The translations under genes and the position numbers were made by a program. Shown piece by piece: positions 24,291 to 31,151 of a DNA stretch of 42,690 bases (the first letter of the stretch is position 1; every line of letters begins with the position of its first letter). Under the pieces are notes generated by a model, which saw only the letters and a program-made list of their open reading frames with translations, searched no databases and was not told the DNA's origin. Source of the DNA: Lentisphaeria bacterium. GTDB lineage: Bacteria; Verrucomicrobiota; Lentisphaeria; Victivallales; JAADHT01. The stretch covers positions 1-42,690 of the forward strand of contig WFSE01000051.1 in NCBI GenBank assembly GCA_015486135.1. The letters are read 5' to 3'.

Positions 24291-25822
24291 TCATAGTGGC
24301 CACACTCGCTGTGGGACTCGGGATGTTTTTAGAGTGGGTTTTCCTGAAAATGCTGGGAAAATCCGTTACCATCGAGGCGGACCGTATCAAGGCTGACGCG
24401 GAAAAAGAGGCCGAGCATATCAGACGCGAGGCCAAAGTCGCCGCGAAAAGCGAAAAAATAAAGATTCGGGACGAGGTCGAGACGGAACTCGACGCCAAAC
24501 GGAGGGAACTCCAGGCGCGTGAGCAGAGAATAGAGCAGCGAGAGGAGAATGTAGAACGAAAAGCCGACGCCATAGAGGCTAGAAACGCCGCGTTGGAACG
24601 CAAGGCCTGCGAAGTCGAAACAATCCGCGAAAGAATCGCCGCGAAAGAGGAGGAACTTAGAAAAATTATCGACATGCAAGTCGATAAACTCGAAAGCGTC
24701 GCACAGTTAGACCGCGAATCGGCTAGAAAAATGATGCTGGATAATATCCGTGGGGAACTCGAAAACGAAGCCGGACAGCTCATAAGGCGGATTCAAGAAG
24801 AGGCGAAACAAAAATCGGAGCGCGAATGCCAGAAAATCATGACTTACGCCATGCAACGCTACGCTTCCGACTGCACGTACGAACGCACAACCGCCACGAT
24901 TCCATTGCCAAATGACGAGATGAAAGGCCGTATCATCGGGCGGGAAGGACGAAACATACGAGCGATAGAAGCGGCGACAGGTGTGAACATCCTCATCGAC
25001 GACACCCCGGAAGCAGTCGTCATCTCCTGTTTCGACCCAATAAGGAAAGAGGTCGCGAGGCAACTCCTGGAAAAACTAATCGCCGATGGCAGGATACACC
25101 CGACCAGAATAGAAGACCTCCTGAAAAAAATACGCAAAGAGGTCGATGACGAGGCGTACGCCGCGGGAGAGGCGGCCGTTCTGGAGACGGGCATAACCAA
25201 CGTCCCTCCCAATATGATCAAACTAATTGGACGCCTCAAATTCCGCTACAGCTTCTCCCAAAACGTCCTGAAGCATTCGCTGGAGACGGCTTATTTCATG
25301 GGAATGATCGCCGGCGAATTGGGACTGGACGAGCGGAAAGCAAAGCGTATTGGACTTCTCCACGACATAGGAAAGGCGGTGGACCACGAGGTGGAAGGAT
25401 CGCACGCCGCTATTGGCGCGGATATCCTCAAAAAACATGGCGAGGACCCGGAAGTCGTAAACGCTGTGGCAGCCCACCACGAGGAGGTGGACGCTTCGTC
25501 CATATACGCTATTTTGGCGAATGTCTGCGACACCCTCAGCGCTTCCAGACCCGGCGCCAGGAGCGAAACAACGGAGTTCTACCTGAAACGACTGGAACAA
25601 CTGGAACACATCGCCATGGATTTCCCAGGTGTCGAGTCGTGCCACGCCGTCCAAGCCGGACGCGAACTCCGCGTCGTTGTTCAGCCGGACAAGATAAACG
25701 AGGCGGCAGCGAACAGTCTCGCCCGCGAGATGTGCCATCGCATCGAAAACGAAATGAACTATCCAGGTCAAATAAAAGTCTCCGTCATAAGGGAGACCAG
25801 ATGCGTGGACTACGCTAAATAG
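24278..25822 (+). CDS. rny: Ribonuclease Y
   Basis: This 514-residue membrane-anchored endoribonuclease initiates mRNA decay. One N-terminal membrane helix (IIIVATLAVGLGMFLEWVFL) is followed by a long coiled coil (about 30-200, rich in Glu/Lys/Arg/Ala). A KH domain comes next (MKGRIIGREGRNIRAIEAATG, IDDTPEAVVISCFDP), then an HD phosphohydrolase domain with HSLETAYFMG, LLHDIGKAVDHE and AHHEEVDA. The C-terminal VVQPDKI and IKVSVIRETR segments match the family. It overlaps the cyclo-ligase gene by 13 bases. The TAG stop codon forms the first bases of a dispersed repeat (25820 onward), so the repeat abuts the gene exactly. Confidence 0.96.
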   Translation: MGKIIIVATLAVGLGMFLEWVFLKMLGKSVTIEADRIKADAEKEAEHIRREAKVAAKSEKIKIRDEVETELDAKRRELQAREQRIEQREENVERKADAIEARNAALERKACEVETIRERIAAKEEELRKIIDMQVDKLESVAQLDRESARKMMLDNIRGELENEAGQLIRRIQEEAKQKSERECQKIMTYAMQRYASDCTYERTTATIPLPNDEMKGRIIGREGRNIRAIEAATGVNILIDDTPEAVVISCFDPIRKEVARQLLEKLIADGRIHPTRIEDLLKKIRKEVDDEAYAAGEAAVLETGITNVPPNMIKLIGRLKFRYSFSQNVLKHSLETAYFMGMIAGELGLDERKAKRIGLLHDIGKAVDHEVEGSHAAIGADILKKHGEDPEVVNAVAAHHEEVDASSIYAILANVCDTLSASRPGARSETTEFYLKRLEQLEHIAMDFPGVESCHAVQAGRELRVVVQPDKINEAAANSLAREMCHRIENEMNYPGQIKVSVIRETRCVDYAK

Positions 25823-25977
25823 GGTTTTCTTAATAATTGGCAAGTGCTTTATTCTCATAGGGTTAAATTCCTTTTTAGCGGTGTCGTCTCCAAGGTTTTG
25901 GGAGCGATTCTCCCAAAAGCCTTGGAGATGAGTAACGATTTAAGGCACTTGTCAGTTCCGCGAAAGCCGGAAACGTG
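25820..25977. repeat. Long copy of the dispersed repeat, with internal hairpin
   Basis: It begins TAGGGTTTTCTTAATAATTG, sharing the rny stop, and continues with CAAGTGCTTTATTCTCATAG as in other copies. The inverted pair CAAGTGC (25841-25847) and GCACTTG (25945-25951) encloses a strong hairpin: CTCCAAGGTTTTGGGAG (25888-25904) with CTCCCAAAAGCCTTGGAG (25910-25927). It ends with GAAAGCCGGAAACGTG (25962-25977), which is the reverse complement of a block in the copy at 29379-29393. It resembles a small non-autonomous element, or a folded RNA end for rny. Confidence 0.6.
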
Positions 25978-25994
25978 TCATTCCTCCGTCGCCC

Positions 25995-26034
25995 TCCGAA
26001 TGGAGTCAAAATCCCCCTTCGGAATTTGACTCCA
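25995..26034 (+). promoter_or_regulatory. Possible H-type pseudoknot in the larB leader
   Basis: TGGAGTCAAA (26001-26010) pairs perfectly with TTTGACTCCA (26025-26034), 10 bp with a 14-base loop. Loop bases TTCGGA (26018-26023) can also pair with TCCGAA (25995-26000) directly before the stem. This gives a compact pseudoknot about 64 bases upstream of larB. It could be a regulatory RNA or chance complementarity next to the repeat. Confidence 0.4.
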
Positions 26035-26097
26035 CCGATAATAGCACTACCTCTTACAAGAGTAAACATCCTTTGGGCCCCCCATTTGGAAACTAAG

Positions 26098-26781
26098 ATG
26101 GCAAACAACAACACGTCTAGCGATATCCGATTCGACCGCGACCGCCTAGATCGATGCGGCTTTCCCGAATTTATATTCGGAGAGGGTAAGAGCATCTCGC
26201 AAATCCTGGAAATGGCAGCCTCCATACTCGATGCTGGACAAACTCTCTTCGCCACCAGGCTTTCGCACGACGCGGCTAACGCTCTGGCGGAAAAATTCCC
26301 CAAAGGCGAATGGGATGAAGTGGCCAAAACTTTCCTCCTCCTGACGAACGACACCGAGCCCCCTCGCGGTAACGTGCTTGTGGTAACAGCCGGCTCCTCC
26401 GACATTCCCGTTGCCAGAGAAGCTAAAAACACCTTGACCGCGTGCGGATGCGGGGCGTCCATCCTGGCGGACGCCGGTGTCGCGGGACTCCATCGCATCA
26501 TCGAAGAAGCCGAAACGCTACGCCATGTGGATGCGGTGGTGGTCGTGGCGGGCATGGAAGGCGCCTTGCCCAGCGTCGTTGGTGGTTTGACCGGTGTCCC
26601 GATTATCGCGGTGCCGACAAGTGTTGGATATGGTGCGGCGCTTGGCGGCCTCACCGCAATGTTCTCCATGCTAAACAGTTGCGCCAACGGTGTCACCGTA
26701 GTCAATGTTGACAATGGATTCGGCGCGGGATGCGCGGCCGCCAGAATTGTCTTGACAAAAAAACACATCCCCATTCCCTGA
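26098..26781 (+). CDS. larB: LarB-type nickel-pincer-cofactor biosynthesis carboxylase (PurE-like)
   Basis: The protein has 227 residues. LarB carboxylates and hydrolyses nicotinic acid adenine dinucleotide to make the pyridinium-dicarboxylate precursor of the nickel-pincer cofactor of lactate racemase-type enzymes. Family landmarks: PEFIFGEGKS near residue 22, FATRLSH, VVTAGSSDIPVAREA, the PurE-like core DAVVVVAGMEGALPSVVGGL, IAVPTSVGYGAALGGLTA and the end NVDNGFGAGCAAARI. I chose ATG 26098, which starts a hydrophilic N-terminus of normal length; the 41 upstream in-frame codons run through the leader structure and look non-coding. The ribosome site is weak. No larA, larC or larE is in the window, so it is an orphan here. 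Confidence 0.9.
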   Translation: MANNNTSSDIRFDRDRLDRCGFPEFIFGEGKSISQILEMAASILDAGQTLFATRLSHDAANALAEKFPKGEWDEVAKTFLLLTNDTEPPRGNVLVVTAGSSDIPVAREAKNTLTACGCGASILADAGVAGLHRIIEEAETLRHVDAVVVVAGMEGALPSVVGGLTGVPIIAVPTSVGYGAALGGLTAMFSMLNSCANGVTVVNVDNGFGAGCAAARIVLTKKHIPIP

Positions 26782-26902
26782 TTAATCCCACACCCCACCG
26801 CCACTCCGTCCGCAAAATTATGCGACACAAGCGCCATATCGCTCTTCTTCTCTTTCCTTCTTTTCTTTCCTGTTTATTTTTCTGTTTATTCCTGTTCTCC
26901 TG

Positions 26903-27063
26903 TTTAGGGACGGGTTAATTATCCTCAAACTTCCGTTGAGTTCGCTTAGGGACTCGCTTAGGGACAGGTTAATTAGGGCCTTTTTCACCAGGAAAAAACG
27001 CTTGCATGAGAACCAAGTGGTTCGACCGCGCGAAGCGCGGGGGGCCGACCCAACGCGGTCGGC
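26903..27063. repeat. Gene-free region with tandem and dispersed short repeats and a GC-rich hairpin
   Basis: The 390 bases between larB and the next gene hold two copies of TTAGGGACRGGTTAATTA (26903-26921 and 26957-26975). They also hold a perfect 12-bp tandem TCGCTTAGGGAC (26942-26953 and 26954-26965) and GGAAAAAACGCTTGC (26991-27005), which recurs at 30683-30697. CGACCGCG (27023-27030) pairs with CGCGGTCG (27054-27061) around an alternative CCGCGC-GAA-GCGCGG hairpin. No gene is seen. The region looks like accumulated mobile-element debris. Confidence 0.5.
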
Positions 27064-27171
27064 AGCGGACAAGACTCTATACACCTCGTCAACCATGTGC
27101 TAACTTATTGAAGTGCTTGGACTTAGATGGAGCGGACTGGAAAACGTGCGGCCGTGGCAGAGGAGGGCAAA

Positions 27172-28011
27172 ATGGGTGAAAACGTTGTGAAACGTTTTTC
27201 CGGGGATGAGGTCTGGCGCATGCGAAGGGGCATGAGCTCGGCGCTGAGTGTGCCCGCAGAAGACATGGAATCCCCTCCCGAGGACATAGAGCTTCTTCTC
27301 GAGAATATGGAGTTCACTCCCGAAAACTTGGAGCGCCTCCTCGATGATAGGGACTCCCCTTCCGATGGCATGAGAATATCCCCCGTCGACCCCACCAAGG
27401 TGGCGGCAAAATTGAAGGCGTTGCGTCTCAAACCCGGATTGGTTCTGCGAGGATATCTGTTCCGAGAAGGAGGAAACGGCAGTGGATTCGTCTACGCCAT
27501 GCCTGAGGACGCACCCTTCCCGGAACCCGAGGAATGCCCCACAGAAAAAGCCCCTCCCCTTGGCTTGTTCAATCCTCCACGCCCACCCGATGCTCTCGAG
27601 CATGTCATGGACGCTTTCGAAGGCGATGGATCGCCTCTCTCCTTTCTGGAGGCGTCGATACTGTTCCGCGAGCTGGAAGAGTTCGGCGCGGTATGGCACG
27701 GATGCAGTTGGAGCTGCCACACTATTTTATGTGATTACCCCGTCCGGTCGAAGATTTCTGGCCCATACGAAGTTGACACCCAACTTTTGAGCGGCTTCGA
27801 ACACTGGCCATGGAAACAACCCCAACCGAATGATTGGCGTCCAATGGTCCAAATGGAGGATGACGGAAGCGCCCGCGTAGAATTCATCACGTTTTGCGGT
27901 TTGGGGTTGGCTACCATTTTCAAGCACGTGGACACCTACCAGCCTGCCAGCTTGCGCCTGGAGAGCCAAATTATCACTATGGCGCAGGGGGAAAAAGGCT
28001 ATAAAGTATGA
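27172..28011 (+). CDS. Hypothetical soluble protein (279 aa)
   Basis: I do not recognise this protein. It starts at ATG 27172, five bases after GAGGAGGGC, in preference to an ATG at 27127 without a ribosome site. Residues about 25-75 are acidic and contain loosely repeating PEDMESPPEDIELLLENM and FTPENLERLLDD units. A proline-rich stretch follows (PEDAPFPEPEECP, FNPPRPPDALEH). The C-terminal half looks globular, with WHGCSWSCHTILCDYP, GFEHWPWKQPQPNDW and VEFITFCGLGLATIF. There is no signal peptide or membrane helix. The two Cys near HGCSWSCH could bind metal, but nothing confirms it. It lies in a repeat-rich island upstream of a DUF4143 ATPase and could be accessory DNA. Confidence 0.6.
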   Translation: MGENVVKRFSGDEVWRMRRGMSSALSVPAEDMESPPEDIELLLENMEFTPENLERLLDDRDSPSDGMRISPVDPTKVAAKLKALRLKPGLVLRGYLFREGGNGSGFVYAMPEDAPFPEPEECPTEKAPPLGLFNPPRPPDALEHVMDAFEGDGSPLSFLEASILFRELEEFGAVWHGCSWSCHTILCDYPVRSKISGPYEVDTQLLSGFEHWPWKQPQPNDWRPMVQMEDDGSARVEFITFCGLGLATIFKHVDTYQPASLRLESQIITMAQGEKGYKV

Positions 28012-28096
28012 GCGATTGCTTTGGAACGGATTAATAATCCCTTTGTAGCGTTCCCCCCTTGTGCCGCTTTGGATTTCACTGACTCTATAATCTAAA

Positions 28097-28118
28097 TAGG
28101 GCTCGCTGAATATTCGTG
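28097..28118. repeat. Solo end of the dispersed repeat
   Basis: TAGGGCTCGCTGAATATTCG matches the outer end of the repeats at 13741-13758 and 29327-29342. Nearby, TTAATAATCCCTTTG (28031-28045) is identical to 30855-30869. Both lie in the 182-bp gap before the ATPase gene. Confidence 0.45.
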
Positions 28119-28158
28119 AAGATTCGTGGCTGAAACGCAGGAAACCCGCGCAATTCGC

Positions 28159-28190
28159 TTGCAAAACAGAAATTAATTTCTATTTTACAA
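28159..28190. repeat. Hairpin upstream of the first DUF4143 ATPase
   Basis: TTGCAAAACAGAAA and TTTCTATTTTACAA form a stem with two C-A mismatches and a TTAA loop, ending three bases before the ATPase start codon. The homologous hairpin at 30694-30725 is perfect. One A-T pair here is a G-C pair there, a compensatory change that suggests selection on the folded form. Confidence 0.55.
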
Positions 28191-28193
28191 AAC

Positions 28194-29345
28194 ATGATAA
28201 ACCGAGCCGTTCAAAAACAGATAAAGGAGCGTCTGGGGGCCTATCCAGCGGTGGCTCTTCTAGGGCCGCGTCAATGCGGGAAGACCACGCTGGCTCAGGC
28301 CATAGGGGGGATTTACTTCGATCTCGAGCAAGAGTCCGACCGTTTGCGCCTAGACCTAGAGTGGGACAACCTAGTGTCTGGCGATGAACTCATCATTCTA
28401 GATGAGGCCCAGTCCTGGCCGGAAGTTTTCCCGAGGCTTCGCGGGACAATCGACGGTGACCGCGGCCGAAAAGGGCGATTCCTCCTTTTGGGCTCCGTGT
28501 CGCCATCGCTCATGCCCCACGTTTCGGAATCACTAGCGGGCCGTCTGTCTTTGGTGGAACTCTCTCCTTTCCTGTTCTCCGAGCTAACGACGGAGGAGTT
28601 CCGCCAGCGGCACTGGTTGCGCGGAGGCTATCCCGAGGGTGGCTTGCTCGATCCCAAGCGATACCCTCGGTGGCAAATCGACTACTTGGCGCTCCTGGCA
28701 CAGCGCGATCTCCCAACGTGGGGACTCCCCGCCAAGCCGCAGGTAACGGATCGCCTGCTACGAATGCTGGCCGCCTCGCACGGGCAGATATGGAACGCGG
28801 CCCAACTAGGCCAGAGTCTGGGGATATCCTATCACACGGTCAACAACTACCTCGACTACCTCATAGGAGCCTTTTTGCTGCGGCAACTCCCGGCCTACCA
28901 AACAAACGTCAGAAAACGCCTCGTAAAGAGACCAAAGCTCTACTGGCGCGACACGGGCCTCCTTCACGCGCTACTGAGCACACCCGACGAACAAGCATTG
29001 CTCATGCAACCTTGGGTCGGCGCAAGCTGGGAAGGATACGTAATCGAGCAGGTGCTGGGAGAGCTTTCCTCGCGGGGGCATAGTTTTACCGCATACTACT
29101 TTAGAACCGCGGACCAATACGAGTTGGACCTTGTTTTGGACTTCGGGAAGGACATCTGGGCTATAGAGGTAAAGCTTACCTCGTCGCCCTCGACCGATGA
29201 CATAGCGCGCCTGAACAAGACCGCCGACATCATCAAAGCCTCTCGGCGCTTCCTCCTCTCGCGGACCAAGAACCCGGCGGGAAACAATTACTGTCTTTCC
29301 TGCGACCTGCCAGACTTCCTCAACCATTTAGGGCCCGCTGAATAA
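28194..29345 (+). CDS. AAA ATPase with DUF4143 domain, copy 1
   Basis: The protein has 383 residues. An N-terminal P-loop ATPase (LLGPRQCGKTTLAQAIGG; Walker B LIILDEAQSWPEVFP; VSPSLMPHVSESLAGR) is followed by a winged-helix-like part (SLGISYHTVNNYLDYLIGAFL) and a C-terminal DUF4143/PD-(D/E)XK-like domain (YELDLVLDFGKDIWAIEVKL). The ELD...AIEVK pattern fits a nuclease-type fold, but no function is established for this abundant family. No ribosome site is seen; the start lies directly after a conserved hairpin. The final residues LGPAE and the stop are encoded inside an 83-bp repeat (29327-29409). A second full copy lies convergent at 29433-30587 and a miniature copy at 30729-30821. Confidence 0.85.
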   Translation: MINRAVQKQIKERLGAYPAVALLGPRQCGKTTLAQAIGGIYFDLEQESDRLRLDLEWDNLVSGDELIILDEAQSWPEVFPRLRGTIDGDRGRKGRFLLLGSVSPSLMPHVSESLAGRLSLVELSPFLFSELTTEEFRQRHWLRGGYPEGGLLDPKRYPRWQIDYLALLAQRDLPTWGLPAKPQVTDRLLRMLAASHGQIWNAAQLGQSLGISYHTVNNYLDYLIGAFLLRQLPAYQTNVRKRLVKRPKLYWRDTGLLHALLSTPDEQALLMQPWVGASWEGYVIEQVLGELSSRGHSFTAYYFRTADQYELDLVLDFGKDIWAIEVKLTSSPSTDDIARLNKTADIIKASRRFLLSRTKNPAGNNYCLSCDLPDFLNHLGPAE

Positions 29346-29409
29346 TTGGCAAGTGCTTTATTTTCATTGGGTTATCGGCACGTTTCCGGCTTTTTCAGTA
29401 AGCCCTAAA
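29327..29409. repeat. 83-bp MITE-like element with terminal inverted repeats
   Basis: TTTAGGGCCCGCTGAA (29327-29342) and TTCAGTAAGCCCTAAA (29394-29409) are inverted repeats matching at 13 of 16 positions; the differences are transitions. Inside are AATAATTGGCAAGTGC and TTATTTTCATTGGG, the same block that forms the start of the NifA-like gene, and CACGTTTCCGGCTTT, found inverted at 25962-25977. It contains the stop codon of ATPase copy 1. Confidence 0.65.
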
Positions 29410-29432
29410 TAATTGGCTTGCGGGCGGCGGGT

Positions 29433-30587
29433 TCAGCAGGTTTTAATCATAGTCAACATGTCTTTCAACGTGATTGCGGTTACCTTGTCCGAGAGTCTGT
29501 ATGTCTCGTCGCCAGGATACACAATATAGGCGCTGTTCAGGTTTAGGTCTTTCATGATTTCGCTCAATCCCCTGGATGGTTTCGGAGCTGGAGAGCGCTT
29601 CACCTCAATGGCAGTTAGATTCGAGGAGTTTTCAATGAGCAGATCAACTTCCGCGCCGGCGTGCGTTCGATAAAAATAGGCTTGTTGATAATCAGAATCC
29701 AAGCTCGCGCATATTTGCTCGATGACCCACCCCTCGTATGAAGCGCCGACAATGGGGTGTCCCGCTAAAGCATCCATCGAGTCGATCCGCAAAAGGACGT
29801 GCAGCAACCCAGTGTCGCGAATATAGATTTTAGGTGTTTTAACCAATCGCTTAGCGACGTTACTGAAGTATGGCTTGAGTTGCCGCACTAGAAAGGTGCT
29901 TTCCAGAATCGACAAATACCGTTTTATAGTGTGTGGGCTGACGCCGAAGTTCGACGCGTATTTCGAGGAATTCAATATTTGACCGTTGTTGTGCGCCAAC
30001 ATTTCCCAAAAACGTCTTAATTGAATGGAGGGCACCTGAACTCCCAGAGCGGGAAGATCACGCTCCAGATAGGTGGCGATAAACGCGCTCGACCAACGAT
30101 ACGCCGCCTTATCCGTCCTTGCCAAATAGCTGTCCGGGAATCCCCCCCTCAGCCAAAGTTTACTCCAATCATCCACCTCCAAACATAGAAATGGCCCCAG
30201 TATTTCATAGTAAATTCGTCCGGCAAGCGTTTCGGAACTTTGTTTCAGTAACTCGGGGCTAGCCGATCCCAGCAACAGGAAATGCCCGTTGCCTCCATAT
30301 TCGTCAACCAATCCCCTTATGACTGGAAAGAGCTCGGGTTTGCGTTGCACCTCGTCTATTATAACCAGCTTGCCTTTATGGTCGCGGAGATAATACTCGG
30401 GAGTTTCCAATCTGTTGTAGTGTTCGATGAGCTCCAAATCAAGGTATATGGAATCGGACTTGCTCAACGAGGCTATTCTTTTCGCCAAGGTCGTCTTCCC
30501 GACTTGCCTCGCCCCCAACAAGCCGACCACGGGAAATTCCGTCAACAATTCCGTAATCCTTGTTTCAGCTATCCGATTTATGTACAT
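29433..30587 (-). CDS. AAA ATPase with DUF4143 domain, copy 2
   Basis: This 384-residue homologue of copy 1 is arranged convergent to it. Walker A is LLGARQVGKTTLAKRIA and Walker B LVIIDEVQRKPELFP, followed by LLLGSASPELLKQSSETLAGR. The central part is YLERDLPALGVQVPSI and NFGVSPHTIKRYLSILEST, and the DUF4143 end is AGAEVDLLIENSSNLTAIEV-KRS. The ATG at 30587 follows GGAGGG five bases upstream, so unlike copy 1 it has a normal ribosome site. The AEVD...AIEVK residues again suggest a degenerate or active PD-(D/E)XK-type site. Such proteins are numerous in gut anaerobes and often near mobile DNA; the function is unknown. Upstream lies an inverted repeat, TTGCATT-GTG-AATGCAA (30623-30639), that may be an operator. 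Confidence 0.86.
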   Translation of the reverse strand: MYINRIAETRITELLTEFPVVGLLGARQVGKTTLAKRIASLSKSDSIYLDLELIEHYNRLETPEYYLRDHKGKLVIIDEVQRKPELFPVIRGLVDEYGGNGHFLLLGSASPELLKQSSETLAGRIYYEILGPFLCLEVDDWSKLWLRGGFPDSYLARTDKAAYRWSSAFIATYLERDLPALGVQVPSIQLRRFWEMLAHNNGQILNSSKYASNFGVSPHTIKRYLSILESTFLVRQLKPYFSNVAKRLVKTPKIYIRDTGLLHVLLRIDSMDALAGHPIVGASYEGWVIEQICASLDSDYQQAYFYRTHAGAEVDLLIENSSNLTAIEVKRSPAPKPSRGLSEIMKDLNLNSAYIVYPGDETYRLSDKVTAITLKDMLTMIKTC

Positions 30588-30622
30588 GGCACCCTCCAGA
30601 ACAACGCAATAACGTTAAAATA

Positions 30623-30639
30623 TTGCATTGTGAATGCAA
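30623..30639. promoter_or_regulatory. Palindrome upstream of ATPase copy 2
   Basis: TTGCATT and AATGCAA form a perfect 7-bp inverted repeat around GTG, 36 bases upstream of the ATPase start codon on the opposite strand. The position fits a repressor site or promoter-overlapping operator. No regulator is identified. Confidence 0.3.
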
Positions 30640-30693
30640 AAATTCAAGGAAAATAATGGAATTTATTCCAAGGCTTGCCACTGGAAAAAACGC

Positions 30694-30725
30694 TTGCGAA
30701 ACAGAAATCAACTTCTGTTTCGCAA
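30694..30725. repeat. Perfect 13-bp hairpin upstream of the miniature ATPase copy
   Basis: TTGCGAAACAGAA (30694-30706) and TTCTGTTTCGCAA (30713-30725) form a perfect 13-bp stem with loop ATCAAC, ending three bases before the ATG of the mini-copy. It is homologous to the hairpin before ATPase copy 1. Confidence 0.7.
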
Positions 30726-30728
30726 AAC

Positions 30729-30821
30729 ATGATAAACTGGCCTGTTCAAAAGCGGATAGAAGATTACCGCCTTTCCCGCGAGCTGCCGACCTTCCTCGAT
30801 CGATTGGGACATGCGGAATAA
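30729..30821 (+). pseudogene. Miniature, internally deleted copy of the DUF4143 ATPase gene
   Basis: The 30-residue frame starts MINWPVQKRIE, matching MINRAVQKQIK at the start of ATPase copy 1. It then jumps in frame to DYRLSRELPTFLDRLGHAE, matching the C-terminal NYCLSCDLPDFLNHLGPAE of that copy. About 1.06 kb of the gene body is missing, while the upstream hairpin, start codon, last 19 codons and stop codon are kept. The differences from copy 1 are mainly transitions. It cannot be an ATPase. It looks like a non-autonomous deletion derivative, analogous to a MITE, or a recombination relic. Confidence 0.7.
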
Positions 30822-30845
30822 ACTTTTGTGTGACTTAGCGTGCTT

Positions 30846-31101
30846 GGGGACAGGTTAATAATCCCTTTGGGTGGTTAGGGTTTTCTTTATGGCCCCGCAT
30901 CCACTACGTCCACCTCCCCAAAAAACGCCGCATCATTACCAATGGGTCAACCTTGAAATGGTCCCGCCAAGGGAAGGCATAATCGCGGAAGCCCGCCCGC
31001 CGAAGCGTCCGTTGCAACATGGGCGCCAACCCGCACTTGAAAAAAATTCCTGTTTTTTCCTCTTGGCGGCTTGACCGTTTCAAAATGGCCCATATTGTTT
31101 A
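30846..31101. other. Gene-free stretch upstream of rex
   Basis: The stretch starts with GGGGACAGGTTAATAATCCC (30846-30865), related to the repeats at 26903 and 28031. The rest is GC-rich with scattered inverted pieces such as GCCAAGGG. A 67-codon frame here has no ribosome site and low-complexity, proline-rich content, so I do not call it. It likely holds the upstream part of the hydrogenase operon promoter. Confidence 0.35.
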
Positions 31102-31115
31102 GTGAAAGTTTTCAC
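31102..31115 (+). promoter_or_regulatory. Rex operator in the rex-hyd promoter
   Basis: GTGAAAGTTTTCAC is a perfect 14-bp palindrome and matches the Rex half-sites GTGAA-N4-TTCAC. It sits 37 bases before the rex start, between a TTGTTT (-35-like, 31095-31100) and a GTTAAT (-10-like, 31119-31124). Rex bound here would block the promoter, giving autoregulation and NADH-dependent control of the hydrogenase genes. Confidence 0.72.
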
Positions 31116-31151
31116 AGTGTTAATCATATCACACGTCGGAGAATGCGCCCC

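Noticed and set aside
25888-25927. Strong hairpin after rny as a classical intrinsic terminator
   Set aside because: No T-run follows on either strand, and a related hairpin occurs at the ISL3 end, so it was listed as part of a repeat.
27018-27063. GGTTCGACC looked like the T-loop of a tRNA
   Set aside because: No matching acceptor, D- or anticodon stems surround it; the bases are better explained by the CGACCGCG/CGCGGTCG hairpin.
30871-31074. A 67-codon plus-strand ORF upstream of rex
   Set aside because: It has no ribosome site, is proline-rich and low in complexity, and lies in repeat-containing promoter-proximal DNA.
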